From the NCBI RefSeq assembly GCF_052055875.1, contig NZ_CP170508.1, positions 2,232,001 through 2,296,000 of the forward strand: a DNA stretch of 64,000 bases. The letters run 5' to 3'. The notes beneath the pieces are model-generated. The model saw only the letters and a program-made list of their open reading frames with translations. It did no database searches and was not told the DNA's origin. Position 1 is the first letter of the stretch. Every line of letters starts with the position of its first letter. Below are positions 42,865 to 51,605 of this stretch, one piece after another. Made by a program: the position numbers and the translations under genes. Source of the stretch: Methanosphaerula subterraneus. Lineage in GTDB: Archaea; Halobacteriota; Methanomicrobia; Methanomicrobiales; Methanospirillaceae.

Positions 42865-45480
42865 TCAGAGCTGGTTGAAGAGGAGGACGACGTCATTAAA
42901 GTCGATCTCTCCGTTTGAATTGAAATCAAAGGCAGATGTCGGCTCATTCTCGCTAATCCAGTCCATATCATTGAAGTACAGCACCACGTCATCGAAGTCG
43001 ATCGCCCCGTTTCCGTTCAGATCCTTGTACAGCCGCTCTCGATGCGGGTCTGTCGGCGGTGCGCTCTGTTCAGGGAGTGGGATGACCCCCGGGACCGGGG
43101 TGTAGGGCGGGTCGCCTGCATTGACCTGCAGCGTTGTACTGCTGCTCCCGAAGCGGTTGCTCGTTGTCAGCGTCACCGTGTAGGTTCCACCGGTTGCGTA
43201 GGTGTGAGTTGGGTTCTGCTGGTCGGCGGTCGCTCCGTCTCCGAACACCCAGTGCCAGCGATCGATCTGCCCGATCGACCGGTCCTGGAACGTGACCGTC
43301 ACAGGCGGGGCGGTGCCGGCCGGCGTGGCCGTGAAACTGGCCGATGGTGCGCCGGTCACCGAAAGGGTGGCGGCGGCTCGGTCGATTGGTTCACCGTTCA
43401 CCCCCTCCACAGTCAGGGTCACCGTATAGGTGCCGCCAAAGGGGTAGGTGTGGATCGGGTTCTGCTCGATCGAGGTGGACCCGTCCCCGAAGTCCCAGAG
43501 GCGTGACGAGGGTGAGCCGTACGACCGGTCGGTGAAGTGGACGGTCATCGGTGCTGCTCCATCGCTCAGATCGACGCCCATCTGCGCGACCGGGTAGACG
43601 GTGATGTACCTGCTCTTCACCTCGGTGTCGGTTCCGGCCCCATATGTGGCGATCAGCTTCACCGCGAAGACCCCGGCGGTCATGAACCGGTGGATCGGGT
43701 TCTGGTCAGTCGAGGTGGTCAGATCCCCGAAATCCCAGAACCAGCGGTCCGGGTGGCCGGTGGAGGTATCGATGAAGTGGACCGTTCCACCGGCATCCAT
43801 CACCCGGTTGTCGCTGGTCGTGAACCCTGCATGCGGATTCGTCCCGACGCCCACGGTCTGCTGCGTGCTCGCGTCCCCGAAGGCGTTGCCGACATGGAGG
43901 GTGACTGTCCAGAGCCCGTTCTGGGTATAGGTATGGGCCGGGTTCTGCTCGCCAGACGTGCTCCCGTCGCCGAAATCCCAGAACCAGTCGGTTGGCACCC
44001 CGGTGGAGGTGTCGGTGAACCGGACCTGGAGCGGGGCGAACCCGGTCGAGGGTGAGGCGATGAAGGAGGCATTCGGCTGGGCGGGGGATACCTGTGGCGG
44101 GGCGGTGCCGTTCTGGCCCGGCCAGTCCCCCCACCGGAGGAGGTAGGTGTTCCCGGTCCCGTTGACATTCAGGATCGGGAGCGCATGGTTGCCGTAGGCG
44201 GTGATATCGAAGTACGAGTCGTCGACCGGATGCTCGTAGGCGGGCTCGCCATAGTACCAGCCGAGCATCGACTGGTACCCGTCGAGGCCGCCGGCGTTGT
44301 CCTGCACGAACCGGTTCAGGGTGACATGATCGGCGAACGCCGACCAGATCGCCCAGATTTTGTTGTCGGAGGCCCTGCAGTCGTTCAGCGTGACCCCTGA
44401 GCTCCATTTCACGATCTTCCAGCCGTACGAGGATCCGTCGTCGGTGCAGTCGTTGAAGACGATATTCCTCCCGCCCTGGACGAAGTAGCCGGCGTTCCGG
44501 TTGTTGATCGCCCTGCAGTTGGTCAGCACCGCGTTCCGGTGGACGAAGAAGCCAGCCATGAAGGTGTGGTACGGATAGGTCAGCGTGTTCCGCTGCCCGT
44601 TGTTCCGGCTGATGCAATCGCGGATCACGATCCCCTGCTTGACGGTCGGGGGGGTCTCGTCCTCGCCGGGCTCGAAGTGGAACCCGGACTCCCAGTTGTC
44701 ATCGGCGATGCACCCGATCAGCTGGATATCGTAGACATCGTTCTCCTCCTGAAGGTCGAAACCGGTGATATCGGTGTCCCGCGACTCGTCCCCGAATCCA
44801 CAGCGTGTCGCCTGACAGTTGATGAACCGGATGTTCCTGGTCTCCTTTGGGGCCGTACCCTTTGCGTTCAGGTTGAACCCGTGAGTGTTGCAGTTCACAG
44901 CCCTGCAGTTGATGAAGGAGACGTCCTCGATGTTGTGCGTTCCGTCGGCCCAGATGAAGAATATCCCGTTGCCGCCGGCAGGGTAGCGGTGACCATTGGT
45001 GCCGACATTGGTCGCGGCCACATCTGTCACTGTTACCTGGCCGGTCGTGATCTTGATATAACCGGTACCGCGGAGGGTGAACGAGGAGAGGCTGACGTCA
45101 GGGGATTTGACCTCGATCGGGAGGTCGGTATCCGCGGAATTGAGCAGTTCGATGGTGGTGCTTCCCTCCCCCTGGCCGACGAGCGTGACCCGCCCGGGGA
45201 CGTAGATGACTCCGTTACCGTGGAATGTGCCGGCCGCGAGGTTCACGACCCCGCCCGAGCCGGCGATCCGGTCGAGGGCGTCATTGATCTGGACCTGGTC
45301 GCCGGTCCCGTCACAACGGTAATCGGCGGCGTTCCGTACCGCGTCACTGCTGTCGGACGCCGCGACCAGTATCGAGGCGGCGGCGGCACCCTGCATCAGC
45401 AGGGCAAGGATGATGATCAGTCCTATTGGCCCGATCCTGTGAATTCCCGCCAGATCGAAGATGCTCCGTATCATATGCAT
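42865..45480 (-). CDS. secreted beta-helix protein with four PKD domains and a dockerin-like end
   Basis: An 871-residue exported protein. Signal peptide about residues 1-36. Residues 45-455 form a right-handed beta-helix of the pectate-lyase-like kind (VNLAAGTFHGNGVIYVPGRV, then many NCRA/NCQA turns). Four PKD domains follow (cores WFWDFGDGSTSGEQNPAHTY, WFWDFGDLTTSTDQNPIHRF, RLWDFGDGSTSIEQNPIHTY and WHWVFGDGATADQQNPTHTY). The last 60 residues have the same two calcium loops as the neighbour (DLNGNGAIDFDDVVLYFNDM, DFNSNGEIDFNDVVLLFNQL). Probably binds or cuts a polysaccharide at the cell surface; no catalytic residue was assigned. Confidence 0.8.
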   Translation of the reverse strand: MHMIRSIFDLAGIHRIGPIGLIIILALLMQGAAAASILVAASDSSDAVRNAADYRCDGTGDQVQINDALDRIAGSGGVVNLAAGTFHGNGVIYVPGRVTLVGQGEGSTTIELLNSADTDLPIEVKSPDVSLSSFTLRGTGYIKITTGQVTVTDVAATNVGTNGHRYPAGGNGIFFIWADGTHNIEDVSFINCRAVNCNTHGFNLNAKGTAPKETRNIRFINCQATRCGFGDESRDTDITGFDLQEENDVYDIQLIGCIADDNWESGFHFEPGEDETPPTVKQGIVIRDCISRNNGQRNTLTYPYHTFMAGFFVHRNAVLTNCRAINNRNAGYFVQGGRNIVFNDCTDDGSSYGWKIVKWSSGVTLNDCRASDNKIWAIWSAFADHVTLNRFVQDNAGGLDGYQSMLGWYYGEPAYEHPVDDSYFDITAYGNHALPILNVNGTGNTYLLRWGDWPGQNGTAPPQVSPAQPNASFIASPSTGFAPLQVRFTDTSTGVPTDWFWDFGDGSTSGEQNPAHTYTQNGLWTVTLHVGNAFGDASTQQTVGVGTNPHAGFTTSDNRVMDAGGTVHFIDTSTGHPDRWFWDFGDLTTSTDQNPIHRFMTAGVFAVKLIATYGAGTDTEVKSRYITVYPVAQMGVDLSDGAAPMTVHFTDRSYGSPSSRLWDFGDGSTSIEQNPIHTYPFGGTYTVTLTVEGVNGEPIDRAAATLSVTGAPSASFTATPAGTAPPVTVTFQDRSIGQIDRWHWVFGDGATADQQNPTHTYATGGTYTVTLTTSNRFGSSSTTLQVNAGDPPYTPVPGVIPLPEQSAPPTDPHRERLYKDLNGNGAIDFDDVVLYFNDMDWISENEPTSAFDFNSNGEIDFNDVVLLFNQL

Positions 45481-45639
45481 ATGAGGGACAGATCTCCTGT
45501 CGATTTCTTACCAATGATCTTCTTTTATATATTTACCCTTTGGATGATTCCCGGTCAGGGCCGATCTTCGCCGGGACGCTCCGGTCCGGTCCCGAACCTG
45601 TCCCTGAGGTCTTTCCACAGCTGATACCCCAGAATAATA

Positions 45640-45650
45640 CATAATTAAAT
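45640..45650 (+). promoter_or_regulatory. possible TATA box of the lipoprotein at 45779
   Basis: ATAATTAAATA is the best TATA-like stretch in the roughly 300-base spacer 45481-45778. It would give a leader of about 110 bases. The rest of the spacer holds no supported gene. Confidence 0.35.
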
Positions 45651-45778
45651 AGTCAGACGTCGATTTTATCAGGCAAACTCTGCAACCTGCAGAGGACTGT
45701 GAAGCGGGATCAGGATGATCAACCAGCCATCTCAATCTCGAGAACTGGGCCGCAGAAAAATGGACAGGAACGTCATCT

Positions 45779-46294
45779 ATGTCAAGAAAGCTGTTACTCA
45801 TTGGAACAATCGCAATGCTCGCCTGTGTTCTGCTGGTTGCAGGGTGCGTCAGCAACACCTCCACCAACAAGACAACCACCTCTGTAGACTCCGCGGTGCA
45901 CACGCAGACCACGGCATCGTCATCAGCAGCCTCGACTGTTGCAGCCCAGAACACAACCAAGGCTGCAACTCCGGCAAACAGCACCACCGTGAAGACCAGC
46001 ACCTCCTCAGCCGCTGCTCAGGTCACCACCTCTGCTGGAAACAGCACCAAGACCACCCTTGGGACCACCACCGTGACCCCGGCTGTGAACACCTCGACCA
46101 ATAAGACCGTCGTCGCCAACACAACCACGTCCGGTGTTGCAAACACCACGACCGCGGTCAAGACCGTCAGCACCGGGTCAACAAACCAGTCCACCACCGT
46201 TACCGTGGTGACCCCGGTCGGATTCGAGTCTGTCAGCAGCGTCGGGACCATCTCGGCCCCGGCCACCGTCAACAAGACGGTTGCCAAGAACTGA
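45779..46294 (+). CDS. Thr/Asn-rich lipoprotein
   Basis: A 171-residue exported protein. Signal peptide with lipobox LLVAGC (Cys23). Everything after is low complexity, rich in Thr, Ser, Ala, Val and Asn, with many Asn-x-Thr/Ser sites (NTTTSG, NSTTVK), so it is probably a heavily glycosylated rod. The composition is like the tail of the lipoprotein at 1080. No catalytic domain. A T-tract directly after the stop is a probable terminator. Confidence 0.7.
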   Translation: MSRKLLLIGTIAMLACVLLVAGCVSNTSTNKTTTSVDSAVHTQTTASSSAASTVAAQNTTKAATPANSTTVKTSTSSAAAQVTTSAGNSTKTTLGTTTVTPAVNTSTNKTVVANTTTSGVANTTTAVKTVSTGSTNQSTTVTVVTPVGFESVSSVGTISAPATVNKTVAKN

Positions 46295-46311
46295 ACGACC
46301 AGTCTTCACTC

Positions 46312-46321
46312 TTTTTTTTTT
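46312..46321 (+). terminator. T-tract terminator of the lipoprotein gene
   Basis: A run of about ten T residues some 20 bases after the stop at 46294. Confidence 0.45.
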
Positions 46322-46377
46322 AATCATCACATGGTATAAGCGAAAGGTATAATCCGGCGCACAAAGTACTGAATAGT

Positions 46378-47880
46378 ATGTGCGCCCGGTTTATGGAACG
46401 CTTTTTCGGGCCTGTACCTCATATCGTCGAGAGTCCTCCGCCCCCTTCGATCTCGCATGGTGCAGGTAGTGTGATGCCTGAATACAAGGTGAAACCGTAT
46501 TTTATTGTGGCTTCTGTTGAGATGGGGAACACCACCACCAAGTGCATCCTGACCGGGACGAACCTCGAGACCGGTCGCAGTTATGTGATCAACAAAACGG
46601 TCAAGATGAGCCGGGATGTCCGTCCTCCGAAGCCCGGCGAGGTGGTCTTCGGTGCGACCCTGGACGGAACTGAACTGACCCGTGAGTCGGTGACAGAACT
46701 GGTCCGGGATACCCTGATCGAATGCCATAAGGAGGTGAACCTCTCGATCCAGGACGATCTCGACTTTGTGGTCAGGTCGACCGGGGTGGTGGCTGCGATG
46801 GACTCGCCTGACCAGGTCGGGGACTTTGTCATCGCGCTGGCCAACGGCTGCCTGGAGGCCGGCGTCCCGCCGAGAAAGATGACCCCGCCGATGGGCAAGG
46901 GCAATCTCCCAAGGCGGTTGCAGCCGTTCTCCTACGCAGACAAAGTGGTCTTTGTCGGTGCCGTGGCCGGGGTGCTTCCGCCGGTCGGCGCCACCGGGGT
47001 GGAGATGGTTGCCAACGAGATGGAGGGGGAACTCGCAATGGCCGGAATCAAGGAGGGGGCCAAGTGGACCTCCGTGGACTTCCGGAACCCCTGTGTCTCT
47101 GTGGATTTCGGGACCACCCTCGACGGCCGGATCACCGGTGATGTCAGCCCGGAAGATGAGAACCCGTTTGCAAAGACGATTGGTAACTTCTGTGGTCTCG
47201 CAGGTGCGATCCCGGACGCGATCGTCCGGGGGACAGGCCTGGTGGAGGAGAAACGGGGGACCGCCCTCGACCTCTTCAGTGACCGGTCGACCCTCGGCAG
47301 CCTCGCCCTCCGGCTGAAGCGGGGGAAGGTCGACGAGTACGTGAAGCAGATCCACGAGCATATCGATATCAGGATCGTTCCCCCGGAGAGGACACGTTTC
47401 GGCCGGGTGCCGGTCAGGGCGGATGTGGCCTCGGCCTCTGGGATCGCGATGATCGGCTGCGACCTAGGCGAGAACGGGTCTGATACCGGGATCCTTAAAG
47501 AGATTGGCGGTGAGATATACAGAGAGCACGGCCTCCCGATGCTGACTGATGTCGTGGACCGCGTATGTGCCGAGATGGCCCTGCGGCTGGTCGATGTGGC
47601 GGTGGAGCAGAAGATGGTACCTCCGAACACCTCGATCGGATTTACGGGCAGGGCTGCGATTTCAGGGCAGAAGCCTGCCTATATCCTGCAGGGTTTGATC
47701 GATCGGCACCTCTTTGCCGATGACCCGAACGACCATCTGGTCTTCGTCGATGACGGGCTGGCCCGCGGGGCAGCGCTGATGGGCCGGTGCATGAACTCGC
47801 TCGGACACCCGAAGTGCCCGGTCGGCGGGGTCCGCGGAGGGCCCTGTATCCTCGCCCGGAGAATAAAGATTGGAAAGTAG
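46378..47880 (+). CDS. methanogenesis marker protein 14
   Basis: A 500-residue protein of the methanogenesis marker 14 family, found in methanogens and of unknown function. The core has an actin/ASKHA-like phosphate loop (FIVASVEMGNTTTKCILTGT) and a second one (VSVDFGTTLDGRITGD), suggesting an ATP-dependent activator related to those for radical enzymes or corrinoid proteins. The frame starts at ATG 46378 about 30 bases after a TATA-like GGTATAATCC, giving a 32-residue extension; ATG 46474 (MPEYKVKPYF) would match the core start. The small gene at 47888 follows after seven bases. Confidence 0.85.
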   Translation: MCARFMERFFGPVPHIVESPPPPSISHGAGSVMPEYKVKPYFIVASVEMGNTTTKCILTGTNLETGRSYVINKTVKMSRDVRPPKPGEVVFGATLDGTELTRESVTELVRDTLIECHKEVNLSIQDDLDFVVRSTGVVAAMDSPDQVGDFVIALANGCLEAGVPPRKMTPPMGKGNLPRRLQPFSYADKVVFVGAVAGVLPPVGATGVEMVANEMEGELAMAGIKEGAKWTSVDFRNPCVSVDFGTTLDGRITGDVSPEDENPFAKTIGNFCGLAGAIPDAIVRGTGLVEEKRGTALDLFSDRSTLGSLALRLKRGKVDEYVKQIHEHIDIRIVPPERTRFGRVPVRADVASASGIAMIGCDLGENGSDTGILKEIGGEIYREHGLPMLTDVVDRVCAEMALRLVDVAVEQKMVPPNTSIGFTGRAAISGQKPAYILQGLIDRHLFADDPNDHLVFVDDGLARGAALMGRCMNSLGHPKCPVGGVRGGPCILARRIKIGK

Positions 47881-47887
47881 GTTTCCC

Positions 47888-48124
47888 ATGGAAGAACAAG
47901 CAGAACTGTATGATATCATCATCCCCCCCGGTGTACCGCGGTCGATCATTACCGATGTCGTGAAAAAATTCGATGTAGAACTGGCAGACCGGCGCGAACG
48001 GATCTCGTTTGCGAATATGGACGGCGACGAGCGGGAGGTGCTGGCCTTCCGCGGAACGAAGCCCGTCCTCGAAGAGGTCGAAGCCTACGTCCGCGCCGAG
48101 CTGCTCCAGTTCATCGGCGAGTGA
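47888..48124 (+). CDS. small conserved-looking protein coupled to marker 14
   Basis: A 78-residue soluble protein (MEEQAELYDIIIPPGVPRSI at the start), acidic, with an alternating alpha/beta pattern and no cysteines. I do not recognise the family. It lies seven bases after marker protein 14 and is surely co-transcribed, so a shared methanogenesis-related role is likely by position. Its end overlaps the convergent ATP-grasp gene by 14 bases. The frame extends to 47870 inside the previous gene, but ATG 47888 has GGTTTCCC rather than a clear ribosome site, so the start is not certain. Confidence 0.65.
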   Translation: MEEQAELYDIIIPPGVPRSIITDVVKKFDVELADRRERISFANMDGDEREVLAFRGTKPVLEEVEAYVRAELLQFIGE

Positions 48125-48914
48125 GTCCGGCCGCTGCAACCAGGTGATCAGCGATCAGGGACGGGATCGGGGCGGTCATACCGTGCCAGTTCGGGGTGCC
48201 GTTCACCTCCAGGACGGTATACCCGTCCCTGTCCAGTAACAGGTCGACGCCGGCATAGTCTGCCTTCACTGCCTCTGTTGCAGCGATGGCTATTGCCGCC
48301 ATCTCCTCGTCCACCTCCACGGCCCGGGCTGTTCCGCCCTGGTGGATGTTGTGGGTCAGGTGGTCCGATCGCCGTTCGATCGCGCCGACGGCCTCGCCCC
48401 CGATGACAAAGACCCGGAAGTCCCGGTCGTTGGGTACATACTCCTGCAGGTAATACGGCCCCTCTTCGAGCTGGTCCTCGGAGGTGATCAGCCTGACTCC
48501 GTTGCCGTCGAACCCGTACACCGGTTTGTAGACCACCTTCTCCTGTGAATCAATGAACGCGGCAGCCTGCGGTCTGGAGGCTGAGAAGAAGGTCTCCGGT
48601 GTCCTGATATTCTCTCTGACCAGCAGCGCGGTGGTCAGTACCTTGCTCGCACAGGTCGCGATCGCCTCCGGGGTATTGAGGATCCGATTGCCGGTGGCCA
48701 GCGCCTGCAGCACCTCGAACTGGTGGTTCTCCTGTTCCATTCCACAGACCCAGATCACCGCCTGCTCGATCCCGTCCCGAAATGGGTCGACCTCGGAGAG
48801 GACGAGGGGATGCCAGCGTTCGCCCCTCCGATCAAGTTCCCTGGTGACCATCGCCGTGGAGTTGTCCCCCGGGGTGTCGGTCGGTTTATGGATGACATAG
48901 ATCTCTTTTCTCAT
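48111..48914 (-). CDS. mptN: RimK-type ATP-grasp glutamate ligase (MptN/CofF-like)
   Basis: A protein of about 267 residues with ATP-grasp fold: VVYKPVYGFDGNGVRLI (ATP lysine), YYLQEYVPNDRDFRVFVIGG, GGTARAVEVDEEM and the metal site LLLDRDGYTVLEVNGTPNWH. In methanogens this family adds glutamate to tetrahydromethanopterin (MptN) or caps F420 (CofF); I prefer MptN on overall likeness but cannot separate the two. GTG 48920 and ATG 48914 are both in frame; AAGGTG just upstream supports the ATG. It diverges from the cyclodeaminase-family gene. Confidence 0.75.
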   Translation of the reverse strand: MRKEIYVIHKPTDTPGDNSTAMVTRELDRRGERWHPLVLSEVDPFRDGIEQAVIWVCGMEQENHQFEVLQALATGNRILNTPEAIATCASKVLTTALLVRENIRTPETFFSASRPQAAAFIDSQEKVVYKPVYGFDGNGVRLITSEDQLEEGPYYLQEYVPNDRDFRVFVIGGEAVGAIERRSDHLTHNIHQGGTARAVEVDEEMAAIAIAATEAVKADYAGVDLLLDRDGYTVLEVNGTPNWHGMTAPIPSLIADHLVAAAGLTRR

Positions 48915-48984
48915 GCGCACCTTCTATCAGCGTGGGCGGTCTCATCGTAAATATTCTGATATCCTGCACTGCCTCTTCTCCGGT

Positions 48985-49956
48985 ATGTTGAATACTCGGG
49001 CGGGATCAGTCACTGATATGCAGTACTATGACCATCCCGAGGAGGGGATAGATCTCACGGCGGTGAACTCTGCGGTCGAGGCGGTCTTCGCCGCCCATGG
49101 ACGGGGGGAAGTGCAGATGCCGCCCAAGATCTATCTCACCTTCCCGCAGGGGGACCTCCGCACGATGCCGGCCTTCATCCCATCACTGGACCTGGCCGGG
49201 GTAAAGATCGTCAATGTCCACCCGGGGAACCGCACCGCCGGGCTGCCGACGGTGATGGCGCTGCTGGTGCTGATCGATCCGGCCACCGGGTATCCACGGG
49301 CCCTGCTGAACGCGACCAGGCTGACAGACCTTCGGACTGGAGCAGCCGGGGCCGTCGCCGCCCATTACCTGGCCAGAGAAGATGCGGTCGTCGTCGGGAT
49401 GGTCGGAGCCGGCATGCAGGCCGGGACCCAGCTCGAGGCGCTGGCCTGTGTTCGGACGATCTGGGAGGTGAAGGTATGGTCCCGCTCGCCCGAGCATGCA
49501 GCCGCTTTTGCAGCGGCCTATCCCCGGTTCCATGCGAGGGCTCTCCCGCTGGCCGAGGTCTGCGACTGTGACATCCTGGTCACCACGACCCCCTCGACGA
49601 CCCCGATTATCCAGAGGGAGTGGATCCGGCCGGGAACGCATATCAATGCGATCGGCGCCGATGCACCCGGCAAGGAGGAACTCGATCCGGCCCTGCTGAA
49701 TGCTGCCGCGGTCTATGTCGACGACCTGGCGCAGGCCGTCCATTCAGGGGAGGTGAACGTGCCGATCCGCCGGCATACCTATTCGGTTGAAGCGATCAGG
49801 GGGACGATCGGCGCGGTGGTGCTCGGTAAAATAGGACGATCCGATGATCGGGAGATCACGGTCTTTGACTCGACTGGCCTTGCGATTCAGGACCTGGCCA
49901 TCGCCGAGGTCGCCCTCAGGACGGAGGGACACTGGACAGAACTGCCGTTTCCGTAG
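48985..49956 (+). CDS. ornithine cyclodeaminase / alanine dehydrogenase family protein
   Basis: About 323 residues of the mu-crystallin family. Motifs: KIVNVHPGNRTAGLPTVMAL, LLNATRLTDLRTGAAGAVAA, the NAD loop GMVGAGMQAGTQLEAL, and DILVTTTPSTTPI with GTHINAIGADAPGKEELDP. Archaeal members include alanine dehydrogenase, ornithine cyclodeaminase and imine reductases, so the substrate is open. ATG 48985 or 49018 may be the start; a TATA-like GTAAATATTC near 48948 suits 48985. Its last 41 bases overlap the convergent radical SAM gene. Confidence 0.78.
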   Translation: MLNTRAGSVTDMQYYDHPEEGIDLTAVNSAVEAVFAAHGRGEVQMPPKIYLTFPQGDLRTMPAFIPSLDLAGVKIVNVHPGNRTAGLPTVMALLVLIDPATGYPRALLNATRLTDLRTGAAGAVAAHYLAREDAVVVGMVGAGMQAGTQLEALACVRTIWEVKVWSRSPEHAAAFAAAYPRFHARALPLAEVCDCDILVTTTPSTTPIIQREWIRPGTHINAIGADAPGKEELDPALLNAAAVYVDDLAQAVHSGEVNVPIRRHTYSVEAIRGTIGAVVLGKIGRSDDREITVFDSTGLAIQDLAIAEVALRTEGHWTELPFP

Positions 49957-51454
49957 CGACCTTCTCCGTCCCTGATGGAGTTGCCTGTCTCTCGGGGAGC
50001 GGCCTGGCGTACTGTTTCCAGACCTGTTCGCGATAGACCGGCCCCGAGTTGTAGGTGCAGAAGGGGATCATCCTCCCGTCCGGGGTTGCATAGTGGATAC
50101 AGCACCGCTGCACCCGGTCCAGATCGTAGTTGTAGTCGTCCATAAAATGCATCGTACCGATGAAGAGGGCGTTCCAGTGGAACTCGCGGAGTGCGTCGAA
50201 GTTCTGCTTGATGAGCGTGGTCGCGATCAACCGCCAGATCTCGCCGGTCTTCCCGGAGTCCCCTTTCTTGAGCGATGCATGGATATCCTTGACCCCTTCG
50301 AGGAGGGCCCTGTACTTGCTGATCGAGCCGCCCTTTGCGAGGGTCATGGCCATGTGGTCGACGGACTCGAGGAACTTCTCGACATCGATCATCCGGTTCA
50401 CCGGCACGATTTCGTCCCCGTTGACAAATATGTATGTCGCCGCCCCGCAATGCTGGTGGGCCGTGAAGGCTACCTGCGGTCTGCCGGTGTACTCCTCGAC
50501 CAGGTGGGTGAACGGAGCCACACAGGGGATCGGGTAGAAGTCATCCTGCCTGAGTGCACCATCGGTCTGGGCTTCGATGTTGGCGGTCAGGTCTGGAATC
50601 GTTACACGCTCCTTGGCCACATCATCGGCGCTGGCCGCCCCGGTGAAGGCGACCGGCTGGAAGTTCACGCCCCTGACCACCTTGATGTTCGCAGCGGCGT
50701 ACCTGATGATCGCACCGACTTCCTGGTCGTTTCTGCCGCGGATCACGGTCGGTACCAGTACCACGCCCATCCCGACCTCGGCGCAGTTGTCGACCGCCTT
50801 TCTGCTGGTGGCGAGGATCGGGTTTGTCTCCTCCGATATGCCGTCGAAGTGGAGGTAGATCGTCGAGAGGCCTGCGTCCTTCAACTGCTGGACCAGCGCG
50901 ATATCCTTTGCGAGCCGTATCCCGTTGGTGGCGATCTGCACCTGGGAGAACCCGAGGGCCTTCGCCTCGCGGATCAGGTCGGGGAGATCCTCCCGCATCG
51001 TCGGTTCCCCGCCTGAGAACTGCACGGCCGGCGGGGGGACCGGCCGTTCGTTCCGAAGGTTCTTCATCATCCCGACGATATCGGAGAAGGTCGGCTCGTA
51101 GATGAACCCGCAGGCCCGTGCATTGGCGAAACAGAAGTCGCAGTTCAGGTTGCACCGGTTGGTCACATCGATGTTCGCAAGCAGAGTGGCTGAATGATGA
51201 CCTGAACAGAGTCCGCAGTTCTGGGGACAGGTGTCAGATTCACCGGGGGCGACCGGTCCGTCTATCCCGGTCCCCACCGTTTCATATTCCTGGAAACGGT
51301 GATACATCCTGCTGTCCGACCAGTACAGGCTCCTGATGAAGCCGTGGTCGGGGCAGGTCCTCTCCAGCCAGATCTTATTGTCCTCTTCCACAATGGTGGC
51401 ATCAAGCACGCGTTTGCATGCCGGGCAGAGGCTCTTTGTCTTTTTAACCAACAT
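49916..51454 (-). CDS. tes: radical SAM protein, tetraether lipid synthase-like (Tes/GDGT-MAS family)
   Basis: About 512 residues. Cysteine sets in order: SLCPACKRVLDATIVEEDNK then TCPDHG, CPQNCGLCSGHH, the radical SAM motif NRCNLNCDFCFANARACG, and late in the chain RCCIHYATPDGRMIPFCTYN. This multi-cluster plan is that of the MJ0619/Tes family, which joins two archaeol chains into tetraethers; older work linked the family to methanopterin methylation. CDP-archaeol synthase is divergent next door, supporting the lipid role. GTG 51472 is also in frame, but GGTGG before ATG 51454 favours the latter. Confidence 0.75.
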   Translation of the reverse strand: MLVKKTKSLCPACKRVLDATIVEEDNKIWLERTCPDHGFIRSLYWSDSRMYHRFQEYETVGTGIDGPVAPGESDTCPQNCGLCSGHHSATLLANIDVTNRCNLNCDFCFANARACGFIYEPTFSDIVGMMKNLRNERPVPPPAVQFSGGEPTMREDLPDLIREAKALGFSQVQIATNGIRLAKDIALVQQLKDAGLSTIYLHFDGISEETNPILATSRKAVDNCAEVGMGVVLVPTVIRGRNDQEVGAIIRYAAANIKVVRGVNFQPVAFTGAASADDVAKERVTIPDLTANIEAQTDGALRQDDFYPIPCVAPFTHLVEEYTGRPQVAFTAHQHCGAATYIFVNGDEIVPVNRMIDVEKFLESVDHMAMTLAKGGSISKYRALLEGVKDIHASLKKGDSGKTGEIWRLIATTLIKQNFDALREFHWNALFIGTMHFMDDYNYDLDRVQRCCIHYATPDGRMIPFCTYNSGPVYREQVWKQYARPLPERQATPSGTEKVATETAVLSSVPPS

Positions 51455-51605
51455 AACTGTCCACCGGTGCACTCTCTGTAATCAGTATATACTCTCTTCG
51501 TTTCGATACCTTAATATTTACATCTGCGCCTAAGTACTGAACACGGGAGTCTCTATTATTAGTACCGAGTACCTTATCATACCATTACTTTCAGCGCTCT
51601 GGCTC

